Program-made: the position numbers and the translations under genes
Assembly (NCBI GenBank): GCA_038323965.1
Contig: JBBQHM010000035.1
Location: 1 to 20,066, forward strand
Length of the DNA stretch: 20,066 nt
Direction: 5' to 3'
From: JBBQHM01 sp038323965
GTDB lineage: Bacteria; Verrucomicrobiota; Verrucomicrobiia; Chthoniobacterales; UBA10450
Shown here: one piece after another, positions 1 to 6,914 of the stretch
How positions within the stretch are numbered: the stretch's first letter is position 1
Layout: each line of letters starts with the position of its first letter
Notes under the pieces: model-generated
Seen by the model: the letters and a program-made list of their open reading frames with translations, nothing else
Database searches by the model: none
Told to the model about the DNA's origin: nothing

Positions 1-1
1 C

Positions 2-223
2 GCCGAGATTGTGCCGCAGGTCGTGAACGATTTCCGCCCAAATATTCTCGCGACCTACTTGTTTGAGTTGGCCAATCACTTCCACTCCTTCTACGAAGCC
101 TGCCCCGTTCTCAAATCATCAGAGCCGGCGCGCACCTCGCGACTGGCGGTCTGCGAATTAACGGCGCGCGTCCTTCAGCGGGGTCTCGACTTACTCGGCA
201 TCAAGGTGCCCGAGCGGATGTAA
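2..223 (+). CDS. argS: Arginyl-tRNA synthetase, C-terminal fragment
   Basis: This is the 3' end of a gene that begins upstream of the window. The open frame runs from base 2 to the TAA at 221-223, giving about 73 residues. The sequence matches the C-terminal DALR anticodon-binding domain of class I arginyl-tRNA synthetase: a helix with LATYLFELANHFHSFY, then CPVL, and the very typical ending LGIKVPERM. The enzyme charges tRNA-Arg with arginine in the cytoplasm. The catalytic domain (HIGH and KMSKS region) lies outside, so activity cannot be judged. An in-frame GTG at 11 is internal and is not the start. The gene is convergent with the secreted protein on the other strand, with 166 bp between the two stops. 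Confidence 0.93.
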   Translation, partial: AEIVPQVVNDFRPNILATYLFELANHFHSFYEACPVLKSSEPARTSRLAVCELTARVLQRGLDLLGIKVPERM

Positions 224-298
224 GCTCCGCAAAAGTCTGGCGACAGCGGCGCGATGACGTAGTGAGCCGCACGATTTAGCACATTATCTGACAAGTTA

Positions 299-330
299 TG
301 CCAAGCTCTTAATCCACATCGGGCTTGGCA
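299..330. terminator. Inverted repeat between convergent stops
   Basis: A perfect 8-bp inverted repeat (TGCCAAGC at 299-306 and GCTTGGCA at 323-330) with a 16-nt loop sits between the argS stop and the stop of the convergent secreted-protein gene. No T-run follows it on either strand, so it is a weak candidate for a bidirectional terminator or transcript-end hairpin. The call rests on position and symmetry only. Confidence 0.3.
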
Positions 331-389
331 GCACTTACATCCCCCGTAGCAGTAGGCTCGAGGGACTGTGATACTCGTGCGGCTGGGCG

Positions 390-950
390 CTACGGAAGAT
401 CGACTAGATAACCCGAAACACTGAAAGCCGTTTTGTAAAGACCGCTCGAGTTTACGCGCTGAGTTTGAACCTTGAGCGCGCCTACACCAGCCTCACAGTA
501 AAGCCGCAGCGGCTGCGTGACGGTGAAGGTTCCGCAGGCCGCGCAGCCATTGGAAGGACCCGTGACAGTGCGCGTGAGGGAATGCGTGATCACGCCGCCC
601 CCGGGCTTACTCACGGTGACGACTGCTTCCTGTAAGTTGTCGCCGGAATCCAGATAGACCAGGATGCTGACAAATTCGATGACGAGCCGCTTCCCCGCCG
701 GCACATCGAAGGATACGGTTTTATAATAACCATTCGGACTGATTACACCACCCGTCTCGTCCTGGAATTGATACGGCTGAAACGCAGGATTGTCGGCAGC
801 TTTAACGGGAATCGAGCTTGGCGCGGTTATCGGAACCGGGTTGGCTGCGGTGTTTGTAACGACCACGCCGGCCTTAGAGGTTTGGGATCCGCAAAATACA
901 GCAAGAGCCACAACACCTGCCGTCAGTCCGGTTTTTGTTTGCAGTTTCAT
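390..950 (-). CDS. Secreted protein of unknown function with a CxxC pair
   Basis: I do not recognise this 186-residue protein. It has a clear Sec signal peptide: Lys at 2 and 6, a hydrophobic core at about 8-20, and a likely cleavage site after TSKA near residue 27. Cys20 lies in the hydrophobic core but lacks a proper lipobox, so a lipoprotein is unlikely. The mature part alternates short hydrophobic strands with Gly, Thr and Ser, as expected for a small all-beta domain. It holds three cysteines: C136 and C139 as a CAAC pair, and C152. A plausible ribosome-binding site (AGGA) lies about ten bases before the ATG at 948-950. It stands alone, divergent from treY across 389 bp and convergent with argS. 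An exported, possibly surface or periplasmic, beta-sandwich protein is an inference. Confidence 0.75.
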   Translation of the reverse strand: MKLQTKTGLTAGVVALAVFCGSQTSKAGVVVTNTAANPVPITAPSSIPVKAADNPAFQPYQFQDETGGVISPNGYYKTVSFDVPAGKRLVIEFVSILVYLDSGDNLQEAVVTVSKPGGGVITHSLTRTVTGPSNGCAACGTFTVTQPLRLYCEAGVGALKVQTQRVNSSGLYKTAFSVSGYLVDLP

Positions 951-1238
951 TTTTTGTTATCCTAAGGTTGATGTTTTGGAAGGCACTTGGAGTAGGCCCA
1001 AAGCTTAGTCGGGGCCGACTAGGCCTTTGTAGGGAGTGAACATATTCGCAGCAAGAAGAATAGCGGAAAGACTTGGAGGACTTCGCGAACGGGCCTCTGA
1101 GCTACGGGCGCAATTGCACCCGGCAATAATTCGCTCGTGGGCAGGAAAAAGCTAGTGCGAGGCGGGACGATGTCGATAAACAGGACGTGCGCGATCTCGA
1201 GGAGCGCGTCGCTGTCACTCATCCGTAAGCTGCTAAAC
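951..1238. other. Gene-free divergent intergenic region
   Basis: This is most of the 389-bp gap between the secreted protein (leftward) and treY (rightward), and must hold both promoters. No family-like ORF was found. A 67-codon frame at 1019-1222 on the minus strand has no recognisable domain and no supporting features. The visible structure is the inverted repeat at 1006-1021. I cannot point to convincing -35/-10 pairs. Confidence 0.6.
1006..1021. promoter_or_regulatory. 16-bp inverted repeat, possible operator
   Basis: The two half-sites TAGTCGG (1006-1012) and CCGACTA (1015-1021) are perfect inverted repeats separated by two G residues. The centre is about 64 bp upstream of the start codon of the leftward secreted protein, where an operator or activator site could sit. 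A small hairpin in the 5' leader is the alternative. No regulator gene is adjacent. Confidence 0.3.
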
Positions 1239-1313
1239 GCTTCCCGCCATTTTGGCGAGAAGCGAGGCGCGACCAGCGCGCGGCAAAGCCGCCGGCTCCG
1301 CTAGTCTCGCCTC
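1239..1313 (+). promoter_or_regulatory. Structured leader upstream of treY
   Basis: Two hairpins are stacked directly upstream of treY. The first pairs 1239-1249 with 1253-1263, an 11-bp stem with one mismatch and a TTT loop. The second pairs 1264-1273 with 1304-1313 (10 bp, one mismatch) and encloses a perfect 5-bp hairpin GCGGC-AAA-GCCGC at 1280-1292. The second ends 26 bases before the treY ATG. It could be a 5'-UTR regulatory structure or a GC-rich dispersed repeat. No known riboswitch class is recognised. Confidence 0.4.
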
Positions 1314-1339
1314 TGTGCTACCTTGCAGGTCTCGTTTCC

Positions 1340-4183
1340 ATGCCTGATCACCCGCGGATTCCGACGGCGACTTATCGGTTGCAGTTCAACAAGAATTTCA
1401 CCTTCAATGATGCGCGCAAAATCGTGCCGTATCTGCACGCGCTCGGCATCAGCGACGTCTACGCCTCGCCCTATTTCCAGGCGCGCGCCGATAGTCTCCA
1501 CGGTTACGACATCACCGATCATAACAAGCTGAACGCGGCGATTGGTTCACGCGAGGAATACGACGCTTTTGTCGCTGAACTGCATGCGCATGGCATGGGT
1601 CAGATTCTTGATTTCGTACCTAACCACATGGGTATCGTCGAGCCGGCAAATCTCTGGTGGCAGGATGTGCTCGAGAACGGCCCTAGTTCGCTGCATGCGC
1701 CTTATTTCGATATCGAATGGCGTCCGCTCAAAACAGATCTGCACGACAAGATCCTGCTGCCTGTCCTTGGTGATCAATACGGCGCAGTGCTGGAGCGGGG
1801 CGAGCTAAAGGTCCAGTTCGCGAGCGGAGTGTTCACCCTCCATTACTTCGAGCACGTTTTTCCGATCGCGCCGGGCACTTATCGCATCGTCCTCGAAGTT
1901 GCCCTCGCCAATCTCGACGCCTTTCGGGACGAAGACTTCTATCCGGAATTCCAGAGCATCATCACCGCGCTGGATTATCTGCCGCGTCGCAACGAGACCG
2001 ATCCGCAGAAAATCCAGGAGCGGGCGCGAGAGAAAGAAATTATCAAACGCCGTCTCGAACGCCGCTGCCTCGAGGCGCCACCAGTGCAGCGCGCGATCGA
2101 CCAGGCTGTCTCCCAGATCAATGGCATACCCGGCGACGCACATAGCTTTGATAAGCTCGATGAACTTCTAAACGCGCAATCGTATCGGCTCGCCTTCTGG
2201 CGCGTCGCGGCTGAGGAAATTAATTACCGCCGCTTCTTCGACGTCAACGATCTCGCGGCGATTCGGATGGAACTGCCCGAGGTATTCGACGCTGCGCATC
2301 AACTCCTGCTCGAACTGGTGGCGAATGGCTCGGTCACTGGTCTGCGGATCGATCACCCGGACGGATTGTTTTTACCGTTCGATTACTTCAAAAAACTGCA
2401 GGCCCGCTGCGCGGACGCGCTCAAACTTTCGATGCCGCAAGATGGTCGTGCCATCTACATGCTGGGAGAGAAAATCCTGACTGGCTCGGAGACACTGCGG
2501 GCCGACTGGGCGGTCCACGGCACCACCGGTTACGATTTCGGACGGGACCTCGCCGAGATGCTGGTCGATGAATCGGCCGAGGCGGCGATGACGAACGCCT
2601 ACAAGCGTTTCATCGGCCACTCGGTGCATTTCGGGCATCTCGTTTATGCAAAGAAGAGACTGGTGATGCGGATCGCGCTCGCGAATGAAGTGAACGTCCT
2701 CGGCAATGCGGTGGACCGTTTGTCGGAACGAACGCGGCGTTTCCGCGACTTCACCTTGGAAGCACTTTCTCGTGCGGTCCGGGAAACGATCGCCTGTTTC
2801 CCGGTCTACCGAACCTACCTTTCGCCGGGTGTCCCCGTCGCGGACGAGGATCGCCACGTCATCGAACGAGCGATCGTTGCAGCCAAACGCAGAAATCCAG
2901 CGGTCGAAGAGTCGGTCTTTAATTTCCTGCGCGACCTCCTCCTTTTTCAGTTTCCGGAAGATCTGACAGGTGACGAACATGACGCCCATGTCAGTTTCGT
3001 TCTGAAATTTCAGCAGTTCACCGGGCCGATCATGGCAAAGGGTCTCGAGGACACCGCGTTCTACCTTTACAACCGCCTCGCTGGCTTGAACGAAGTGGGT
3101 GGGGAGCCGCAGCATTTCGGGATTGGCGTCTCAGGATTTCACGAGCGCAATTCCGCGCGCGGCCGGGATTGGCCAGCGACCCTGCTCGCTACTTCCACCC
3201 ACGATACCAAGCGGAGCGAGGATGTTCGCGCGCGCATGCTCGCCATCTCGGAGATCCCGGAGGTGTGGCGTCGCTCCCTCGGGCGCTGGCGGGTAGCCAA
3301 CCGTAAATGGAAACAGCGCCTCGACGACGCGGAAGCCCCGGATCTTAACGAAGAGTATCTTCTCTACCAGACCCTGCTCGGCACGTGGCCGCTGGACGAC
3401 GCGGGTAAGGCTGTTACTACCCTTAGCGAAGACTATGTCGCGCGCATCAGGGCCTACATGGCGAAGGCGTTGAACGAAGCAAAGCAGAATACGAGCTGGA
3501 TCCAGCCTAACGAGCAATGGGACGGGGCTATGAGTGACTTCGTCACGCGCATTCTCGAACCAGGATCGCGCAATAAATTCATCACCACATTTACTCCGGT
3601 GGTCGAAGAGATTGCGCGCCTGGGCGCGATGAACTCGTTAACTCAAACGCTCTTAAAACTAACTTCGCCCGGTGTTCCCGACATCTATCAGGGCACTGAA
3701 ATTTGGGATGATAGCCTGGTCGATCCTGATAACCGGCGAACGGTCAATTACGTGCATCGATCACAATGGTTGGGCTCGCTGGAGGGCATTTCCCCCGCCG
3801 ATCTTTTACGAACATGGACGGATGGACGCATCAAACTCTGGCTGATTCGCACCTTGTTAAAGCTAAGGCGTGAACGATCTGCGTTTTTCCAGCGCGCTGA
3901 TTATGTGCCACTCAGCGCCAATGGAACGCACTCCAATTCCTGCATTGCTTTTTCCAGAGAATTCGCTGGCACCAGGATGTTCGTTATCGGAACCAGACTT
4001 TCTTCGCGCCTCGGCTCCCCTGCGGTGGGCGATGCGTGGAAGGATACAACGCTGGTTGCTACCGAAGCTCCCGCGCGAATGCGCGATGTTTTTACGGGAC
4101 GGGATCTACCGAGTAACTCCGGAACGCTAATTTTAAGCGACGTTTTAAAGGATCTTCCGTTCGCGGTGCTCGTTACTGATTGA
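1340..4183 (+). CDS. treY: Maltooligosyl trehalose synthase (TreY)
   Basis: TreY is a cytoplasmic GH13 enzyme that turns the reducing-end alpha-1,4 linkage of maltooligosaccharides into an alpha,alpha-1,1 bond. TreZ then releases trehalose. The 947 residues include the diagnostic start PTATYRLQFNKNFTF, GH13 region I DFVPNHMG (91-98), region II GLRIDHPDGL (334-343, nucleophile D338), region III GEKIL (376-380, acid/base E377) followed by the TreY-typical GTTGYDF, and region IV STHDTKRSED (619-628). Length is somewhat above the roughly 700-900 residues usual for TreY. The ATG at 1340 places the family N-terminus correctly; a weak GCAGG lies about 10 bases upstream. No treZ or treX is adjacent, although these usually cluster. 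The 3' end overlaps the convergent M50-like gene by 11 bp. Substrate is presumably glycogen-derived glucan. Confidence 0.95.
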   Translation: MPDHPRIPTATYRLQFNKNFTFNDARKIVPYLHALGISDVYASPYFQARADSLHGYDITDHNKLNAAIGSREEYDAFVAELHAHGMGQILDFVPNHMGIVEPANLWWQDVLENGPSSLHAPYFDIEWRPLKTDLHDKILLPVLGDQYGAVLERGELKVQFASGVFTLHYFEHVFPIAPGTYRIVLEVALANLDAFRDEDFYPEFQSIITALDYLPRRNETDPQKIQERAREKEIIKRRLERRCLEAPPVQRAIDQAVSQINGIPGDAHSFDKLDELLNAQSYRLAFWRVAAEEINYRRFFDVNDLAAIRMELPEVFDAAHQLLLELVANGSVTGLRIDHPDGLFLPFDYFKKLQARCADALKLSMPQDGRAIYMLGEKILTGSETLRADWAVHGTTGYDFGRDLAEMLVDESAEAAMTNAYKRFIGHSVHFGHLVYAKKRLVMRIALANEVNVLGNAVDRLSERTRRFRDFTLEALSRAVRETIACFPVYRTYLSPGVPVADEDRHVIERAIVAAKRRNPAVEESVFNFLRDLLLFQFPEDLTGDEHDAHVSFVLKFQQFTGPIMAKGLEDTAFYLYNRLAGLNEVGGEPQHFGIGVSGFHERNSARGRDWPATLLATSTHDTKRSEDVRARMLAISEIPEVWRRSLGRWRVANRKWKQRLDDAEAPDLNEEYLLYQTLLGTWPLDDAGKAVTTLSEDYVARIRAYMAKALNEAKQNTSWIQPNEQWDGAMSDFVTRILEPGSRNKFITTFTPVVEEIARLGAMNSLTQTLLKLTSPGVPDIYQGTEIWDDSLVDPDNRRTVNYVHRSQWLGSLEGISPADLLRTWTDGRIKLWLIRTLLKLRRERSAFFQRADYVPLSANGTHSNSCIAFSREFAGTRMFVIGTRLSSRLGSPAVGDAWKDTTLVATEAPARMRDVFTGRDLPSNSGTLILSDVLKDLPFAVLVTD

Positions 4184-5012
4184 TAGTAGGAGCGTCGTGC
4201 GCGCCGCGCGTGAAGGCATTGAGGAAGTCGCCGATCCATTCTGCGAATGCGCGGGTGTTTACCAGGAGATCGTGGGTGAACGCGGCAAAGCTGATCTGCG
4301 GTGATGCCAGGACGAGCATCACAGCTAGCAGCGCAAGATTCATCAGATAGATAAACACTAACGAGAAAAATGTCCCGTGATCGCTTAGATCGGTCTGATT
4401 CTTGGGAATCATCCAGCAGGTGAAAGTGAGATGGAACGTCCATGTGACTCCAATGGTGGCGTAGAGTAGGCGTCCATACGGCTGCACGTCGGTCACCAGA
4501 CTCGCTGCGCCGTAGACCATGAGAGCAAGTATGCTGTAGAGCGGGAAAAAGTAGGGAGCCAGGGCGATCCAGAAATTAGTGCGATCAGTCACGATGTGGC
4601 CGCCTTCGCTACTAACCTTGAACTTACTAACCCGTCCTCCCATCAGCCAAACCCAGACCGCGTGCGTGAGCTCATGGCCGAAGACGTAGACGATGGTTGG
4701 TTTCGATAATCCGAAGAAAGCGATCAACCACAGCACGACTCCGAGGGAGAAGAACCAGAACTCCGCGCCCGCCCAAAGTCGCTGATCGACCGTAGCCCTC
4801 GTGAAGGCAGTGAAGAACGTCTGGGTAAGGATGGCACACCACGGCAGCAGGAAGACGGCAATGATGTTCTTCACCCACCGCGTCGGCACCGTCATTGGCT
4901 CAGGCGCAGGACGCGGCCGCGTGGTCGGCACCACGAAAGGCGCGATCTTCACGCGGCGCGACTGCGGCCGATCGCTCCGGCGCGAAATTCTTCTTCGACG
5001 AGGCGGCGGCAC
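4173..5012 (-). CDS. Polytopic membrane protein with HEXXH, M50-like metallopeptidase
   Basis: This 279-residue protein has a long basic, Pro/Arg-rich N-terminus (1-46) and several hydrophobic segments (about 48-68, 84-101, 150-172, 183-201, 215-236). The segment GHELTHAVW (112-120) contains a zinc-binding HEXXH (H113, E114, H117). It is followed by FWIALAPYFFPLYS (147-160), typical of M50-like membrane proteins, and by NQTDLSDHG (205-213), where D208 or D211 could be the third metal ligand. Function, possibly intramembrane proteolysis, is inferred from fold only and no substrate is suggested. The start is uncertain: GTG at 5012 gives a weak AGG upstream, and an ATG at 4895 (M40) would drop the basic tail. 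It lies 56 bp downstream of efp on the same strand and could be cotranscribed. Its stop overlaps treY by 11 bp. Confidence 0.75.
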   Translation of the reverse strand: MPPPRRRRISRRSDRPQSRRVKIAPFVVPTTRPRPAPEPMTVPTRWVKNIIAVFLLPWCAILTQTFFTAFTRATVDQRLWAGAEFWFFSLGVVLWLIAFFGLSKPTIVYVFGHELTHAVWVWLMGGRVSKFKVSSEGGHIVTDRTNFWIALAPYFFPLYSILALMVYGAASLVTDVQPYGRLLYATIGVTWTFHLTFTCWMIPKNQTDLSDHGTFFSLVFIYLMNLALLAVMLVLASPQISFAAFTHDLLVNTRAFAEWIGDFLNAFTRGAHDAPTINQ

Positions 5013-5068
5013 GTCGCGCAGCCTAGTTCACAATCCTGCGACTTTGAAAGCTGCGACGTCCAAAATCT

Positions 5069-5626
5069 CTACGCCCTGCCCATGTAGGCGCCGGTGCGCG
5101 TATCGATCTTGACCGTTTCGCCCTGCTTGATGAAAAGCGGGACGTTGATCATTTTCCCGGTCTCCAGCGTCGCCGGCTTCGTCACGTTGCCGGAGCTATC
5201 GCCGCGCAAACCTTCCGCTGACTCGGTGATTTTTAGATTAACCGAAGAGGGCAACTCTACCTGCACCGGCTTGCCTTCGGCGTAAAGGACCTGCACGTGC
5301 ATATTTTCCACGAGGTAATCCTTGGCATCGCCAAGAAGATCGTCGTTCAGAGTCACGGTGTCGTACGTCTCAGGATCCATGAAGTGATACCCATTGCCGT
5401 CCTTGTAGCTGAACTCGACGGAGGTCCGGTGGATATCCACCATCTCCACCTTGTCGGTCGACCCAAAGCGTACATCGGCGCTCTTACCGGTGTTGATATA
5501 ACGAATGATAGCCTGGACAAACGCTCGCAGATTCCCGGGCGTGCGATGTTGCACATCGAGCACGATGGCAGTGTTGCCGTTGTATTTAATCGCTTGTCCT
5601 TTGCGGAGGTCGTTCGCTGCGGCCAT
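5069..5626 (-). CDS. efp: Translation elongation factor P, lysine-free tip loop
   Basis: EF-P binds ribosomes stalled on polyproline stretches and promotes peptide bond formation. The 185 residues have the normal three-domain length and signatures: NDLRKGQ at the N-terminus, the KOW-like domain I, and the C-terminal pattern GLRGDSSGNVTKPATLETG, then VPLFIKQGETVKIDTRTGAYMGRA. The domain I tip loop reads HRTPGNLRAFVQ (27-38). In E. coli the loop is KPGKGQAF with modified K34; here the equivalent residue is N32, with R34 two positions on. So neither the EpmA-modified Lys nor the rhamnosylated Arg found at that exact position in other lineages is present. I recall similar loops in other verrucomicrobial EF-P proteins, but could not check. 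The ATG at 5624-5626 fits the family start. A hairpin-rich spacer separates it from kdsD upstream. Confidence 0.95.
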   Translation of the reverse strand: MAAANDLRKGQAIKYNGNTAIVLDVQHRTPGNLRAFVQAIIRYINTGKSADVRFGSTDKVEMVDIHRTSVEFSYKDGNGYHFMDPETYDTVTLNDDLLGDAKDYLVENMHVQVLYAEGKPVQVELPSSVNLKITESAEGLRGDSSGNVTKPATLETGKMINVPLFIKQGETVKIDTRTGAYMGRA

Positions 5627-5638
5627 AGGGAGGCGAGC

Positions 5639-5652
5639 TTCCCATTTGGGAA
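5639..5652. promoter_or_regulatory. Short hairpin in the efp leader
   Basis: TTCCCA and TGGGAA form a perfect 6-bp inverted repeat with a 2-nt spacer, ending 13 bases upstream of the efp ATG. It would fold in the 5' leader of the efp mRNA. It may be chance, but it adds to the unusual density of hairpins in this spacer. Confidence 0.25.
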
Positions 5653-5683
5653 ACGTATGCGCAACTCCGTCGCCAGAAGGTAG

Positions 5684-5705
5684 GGGCGATTGACCTCAAT
5701 CGCCC
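5684..5705. repeat. Perfect 10-bp palindromic hairpin
   Basis: GGGCGATTGA (5684-5693) and TCAATCGCCC (5696-5705) are exact reverse complements around a CC centre. It lies in the kdsD-efp spacer on the promoter side of efp. The form resembles dispersed palindromic repeats; only this copy is in the window. Confidence 0.5.
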
Positions 5706-5750
5706 GGCGGTGAACGTGCCGCGCGCAATAGCAACCGTTCGCCCCCAGCC

Positions 5751-5771
5751 GGGCGGTTCGGTGAACCGCCC
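5751..5771. repeat. Perfect 9-bp GC-rich hairpin
   Basis: GGGCGGTTC (5751-5759) and GAACCGCCC (5763-5771) pair exactly around GGT. It is the middle of three prominent hairpins between kdsD and efp. It could help terminate the kdsD transcript or be part of a composite repeat with its neighbours. Confidence 0.5.
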
Positions 5772-5781
5772 CCGCAACGCT

Positions 5782-5873
5782 GTCATCCCGAGCGAAGCGG
5801 AGCGCAGTCGAGGGACCCCGTGGCGTTAGTAGCACCTTTCGCGACGGGGTCCCTCGGCTTCGCTCGGGATGAC
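5782..5873. repeat. Dispersed hairpin repeat, copy 1
   Basis: The left arm begins GTCATCCCGAGCGAAG and continues through TCGAGGGACCCCG to about 5823. The right arm (about 5842-5873) is its near-perfect reverse complement and lacks a 10-nt module (CGGAGCGCAG, 5798-5807) present in the left arm. The structure starts 4 bases after the kdsD stop, so it could end that transcript. A second copy occurs at 18410-18501 with the same outer sequence, which makes this a repeat family rather than a single terminator. Confidence 0.8.
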
Positions 5874-5877
5874 CGGT

Positions 5878-6849
5878 TTACAGCAACTTCAAGCGCGTCA
5901 GGTCCTGCGAGTCGACGATTCCCACCGGAATATTGGCATCATCCACGACGACGAGATCGTCGATGCGATGACGTTCGAGAAGGTTAAGAACTTCGACCGC
6001 TAATTTGTCTTTGTGGACGGTGACGGGATTGATCGTCATCAGATCGGCCACGAATCTCTCGCCCACTTTGGAGTCTGTTTGGAAATGGCGCGCGAAATCG
6101 CCATGCGTAAAAATGCCCAGAAGTTTGCCGTCGGAATCCGCGATCACGGCGGCGCCAGCGCGCACCGCGCTCATCGATTTCAATACTTCGCGGATGGGCG
6201 ACTGCTCGGTGACGACAGCGAGCGCATCGCGCGGACGCATGACCTGATGCACCCGCATAAGCAGGCTGCGCCCGACCATTCCGCCGGGATGAAACTTCGC
6301 GAAATCTTCCTTCTGAAAACCGCGCGCTTCGAGCAGCACCATCGCAAGAGCATCTCCGAGGGCGAGCATCACGGTCGTGCTCGAGGTCGGCGCGAGATTC
6401 AGCGGACATGCTTCCTGCTCGATGTTTACGTCCAGCACGACGTGCGCATTTTGCGCCAGGGTCGAGACCGCGCTGCCGCAAACGGCGATGATCTTAACCT
6501 TGAAGCGCGCGATCGCTGGAAGGATGCGGAGCAATTCCTCGGTCTCGCCGCTCGCGCTAAGGGCCAGGACGACGTCGCCGTCGGCTACCATGCCGAGATC
6601 GCCGTGTAAGGCATTCAGTGAGTCAAGGACAACAGCTGGCGACCCAGTACTCGTCAGCGTGGCCGCGATTTTGGCACCGATATTTCCCGACTTACCGACC
6701 CCGAGCACGACTACCTTTCCCCGGGCGTCGACCGCCTCTTTGATTACCTCGACCGCTCGCGAAAAGCTGGCATCGAGCCGGTCGCGCAACCGTTGCAGCT
6801 CGAAAATTTCCATGTCGAGCACACGTCCGGCCTTCCCAAGGTAGTCCAT
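5878..6849 (-). CDS. kdsD: Arabinose-5-phosphate isomerase (KdsD/KpsF family)
   Basis: The enzyme interconverts ribulose-5-phosphate and arabinose-5-phosphate, the first step to Kdo for lipopolysaccharide or capsule. The 323 residues are the family's usual length. An N-terminal SIS domain (about 35-170) carries GVGKSGNIGAKIAAT (50-64), ALHGDLGM (80-87, His82), SASGET (98-103) and ACPLNLAPTSS (147-157). HPGG at 187-190 contains the conserved active-site His. Two CBS domains follow (about 205-262 and 268-323). The usual GKSGH is GKSGN here. The protein is cytoplasmic and implies an LPS-bearing cell. No other Kdo gene is adjacent. It is divergent from the small exported protein with 65 bp between starts, and is followed by hairpin repeats before efp. 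No strong ribosome-binding site is visible before the ATG. Confidence 0.93.
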   Translation of the reverse strand: MDYLGKAGRVLDMEIFELQRLRDRLDASFSRAVEVIKEAVDARGKVVVLGVGKSGNIGAKIAATLTSTGSPAVVLDSLNALHGDLGMVADGDVVLALSASGETEELLRILPAIARFKVKIIAVCGSAVSTLAQNAHVVLDVNIEQEACPLNLAPTSSTTVMLALGDALAMVLLEARGFQKEDFAKFHPGGMVGRSLLMRVHQVMRPRDALAVVTEQSPIREVLKSMSAVRAGAAVIADSDGKLLGIFTHGDFARHFQTDSKVGERFVADLMTINPVTVHKDKLAVEVLNLLERHRIDDLVVVDDANIPVGIVDSQDLTRLKLL

Positions 6850-6914
6850 CAGGTGGTAAGTATGGCGGCAGCGGCGAGAAGCAGCAAGCCTGCACGCCGA
6901 TCAAGGAAACCAAT

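Noticed and set aside
1019..1222. 67-codon minus-strand frame in the divergent gap upstream of treY
   Set aside because: It has no ribosome-binding site of note, no domain, and its hydrophobic stretch looks accidental. I treat the region as gene-free.
2372..3115. 247-codon open frame on the minus strand inside treY
   Set aside because: The plus strand carries the TreY catalytic motifs through this whole stretch. The antisense frame has no recognisable domain and is a GC-bias shadow.
3901..4443. 180-codon minus-strand frame spanning the treY end and the M50-like gene
   Set aside because: It overlaps two well-supported genes and its composition is typical of an out-of-frame reading.
5782..5873. 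Hairpin read as a simple rho-independent terminator of kdsD
   Set aside because: There is no T-run after the stem, and a second copy of the same sequence lies 12.6 kb away. A repeat family fits better, although it may still act in termination.
6013..6609. 198-codon open frame on the plus strand inside kdsD
   Set aside because: It is a shadow of the SIS and CBS coding region, His/Arg-rich, with no ribosome-binding site or family match.
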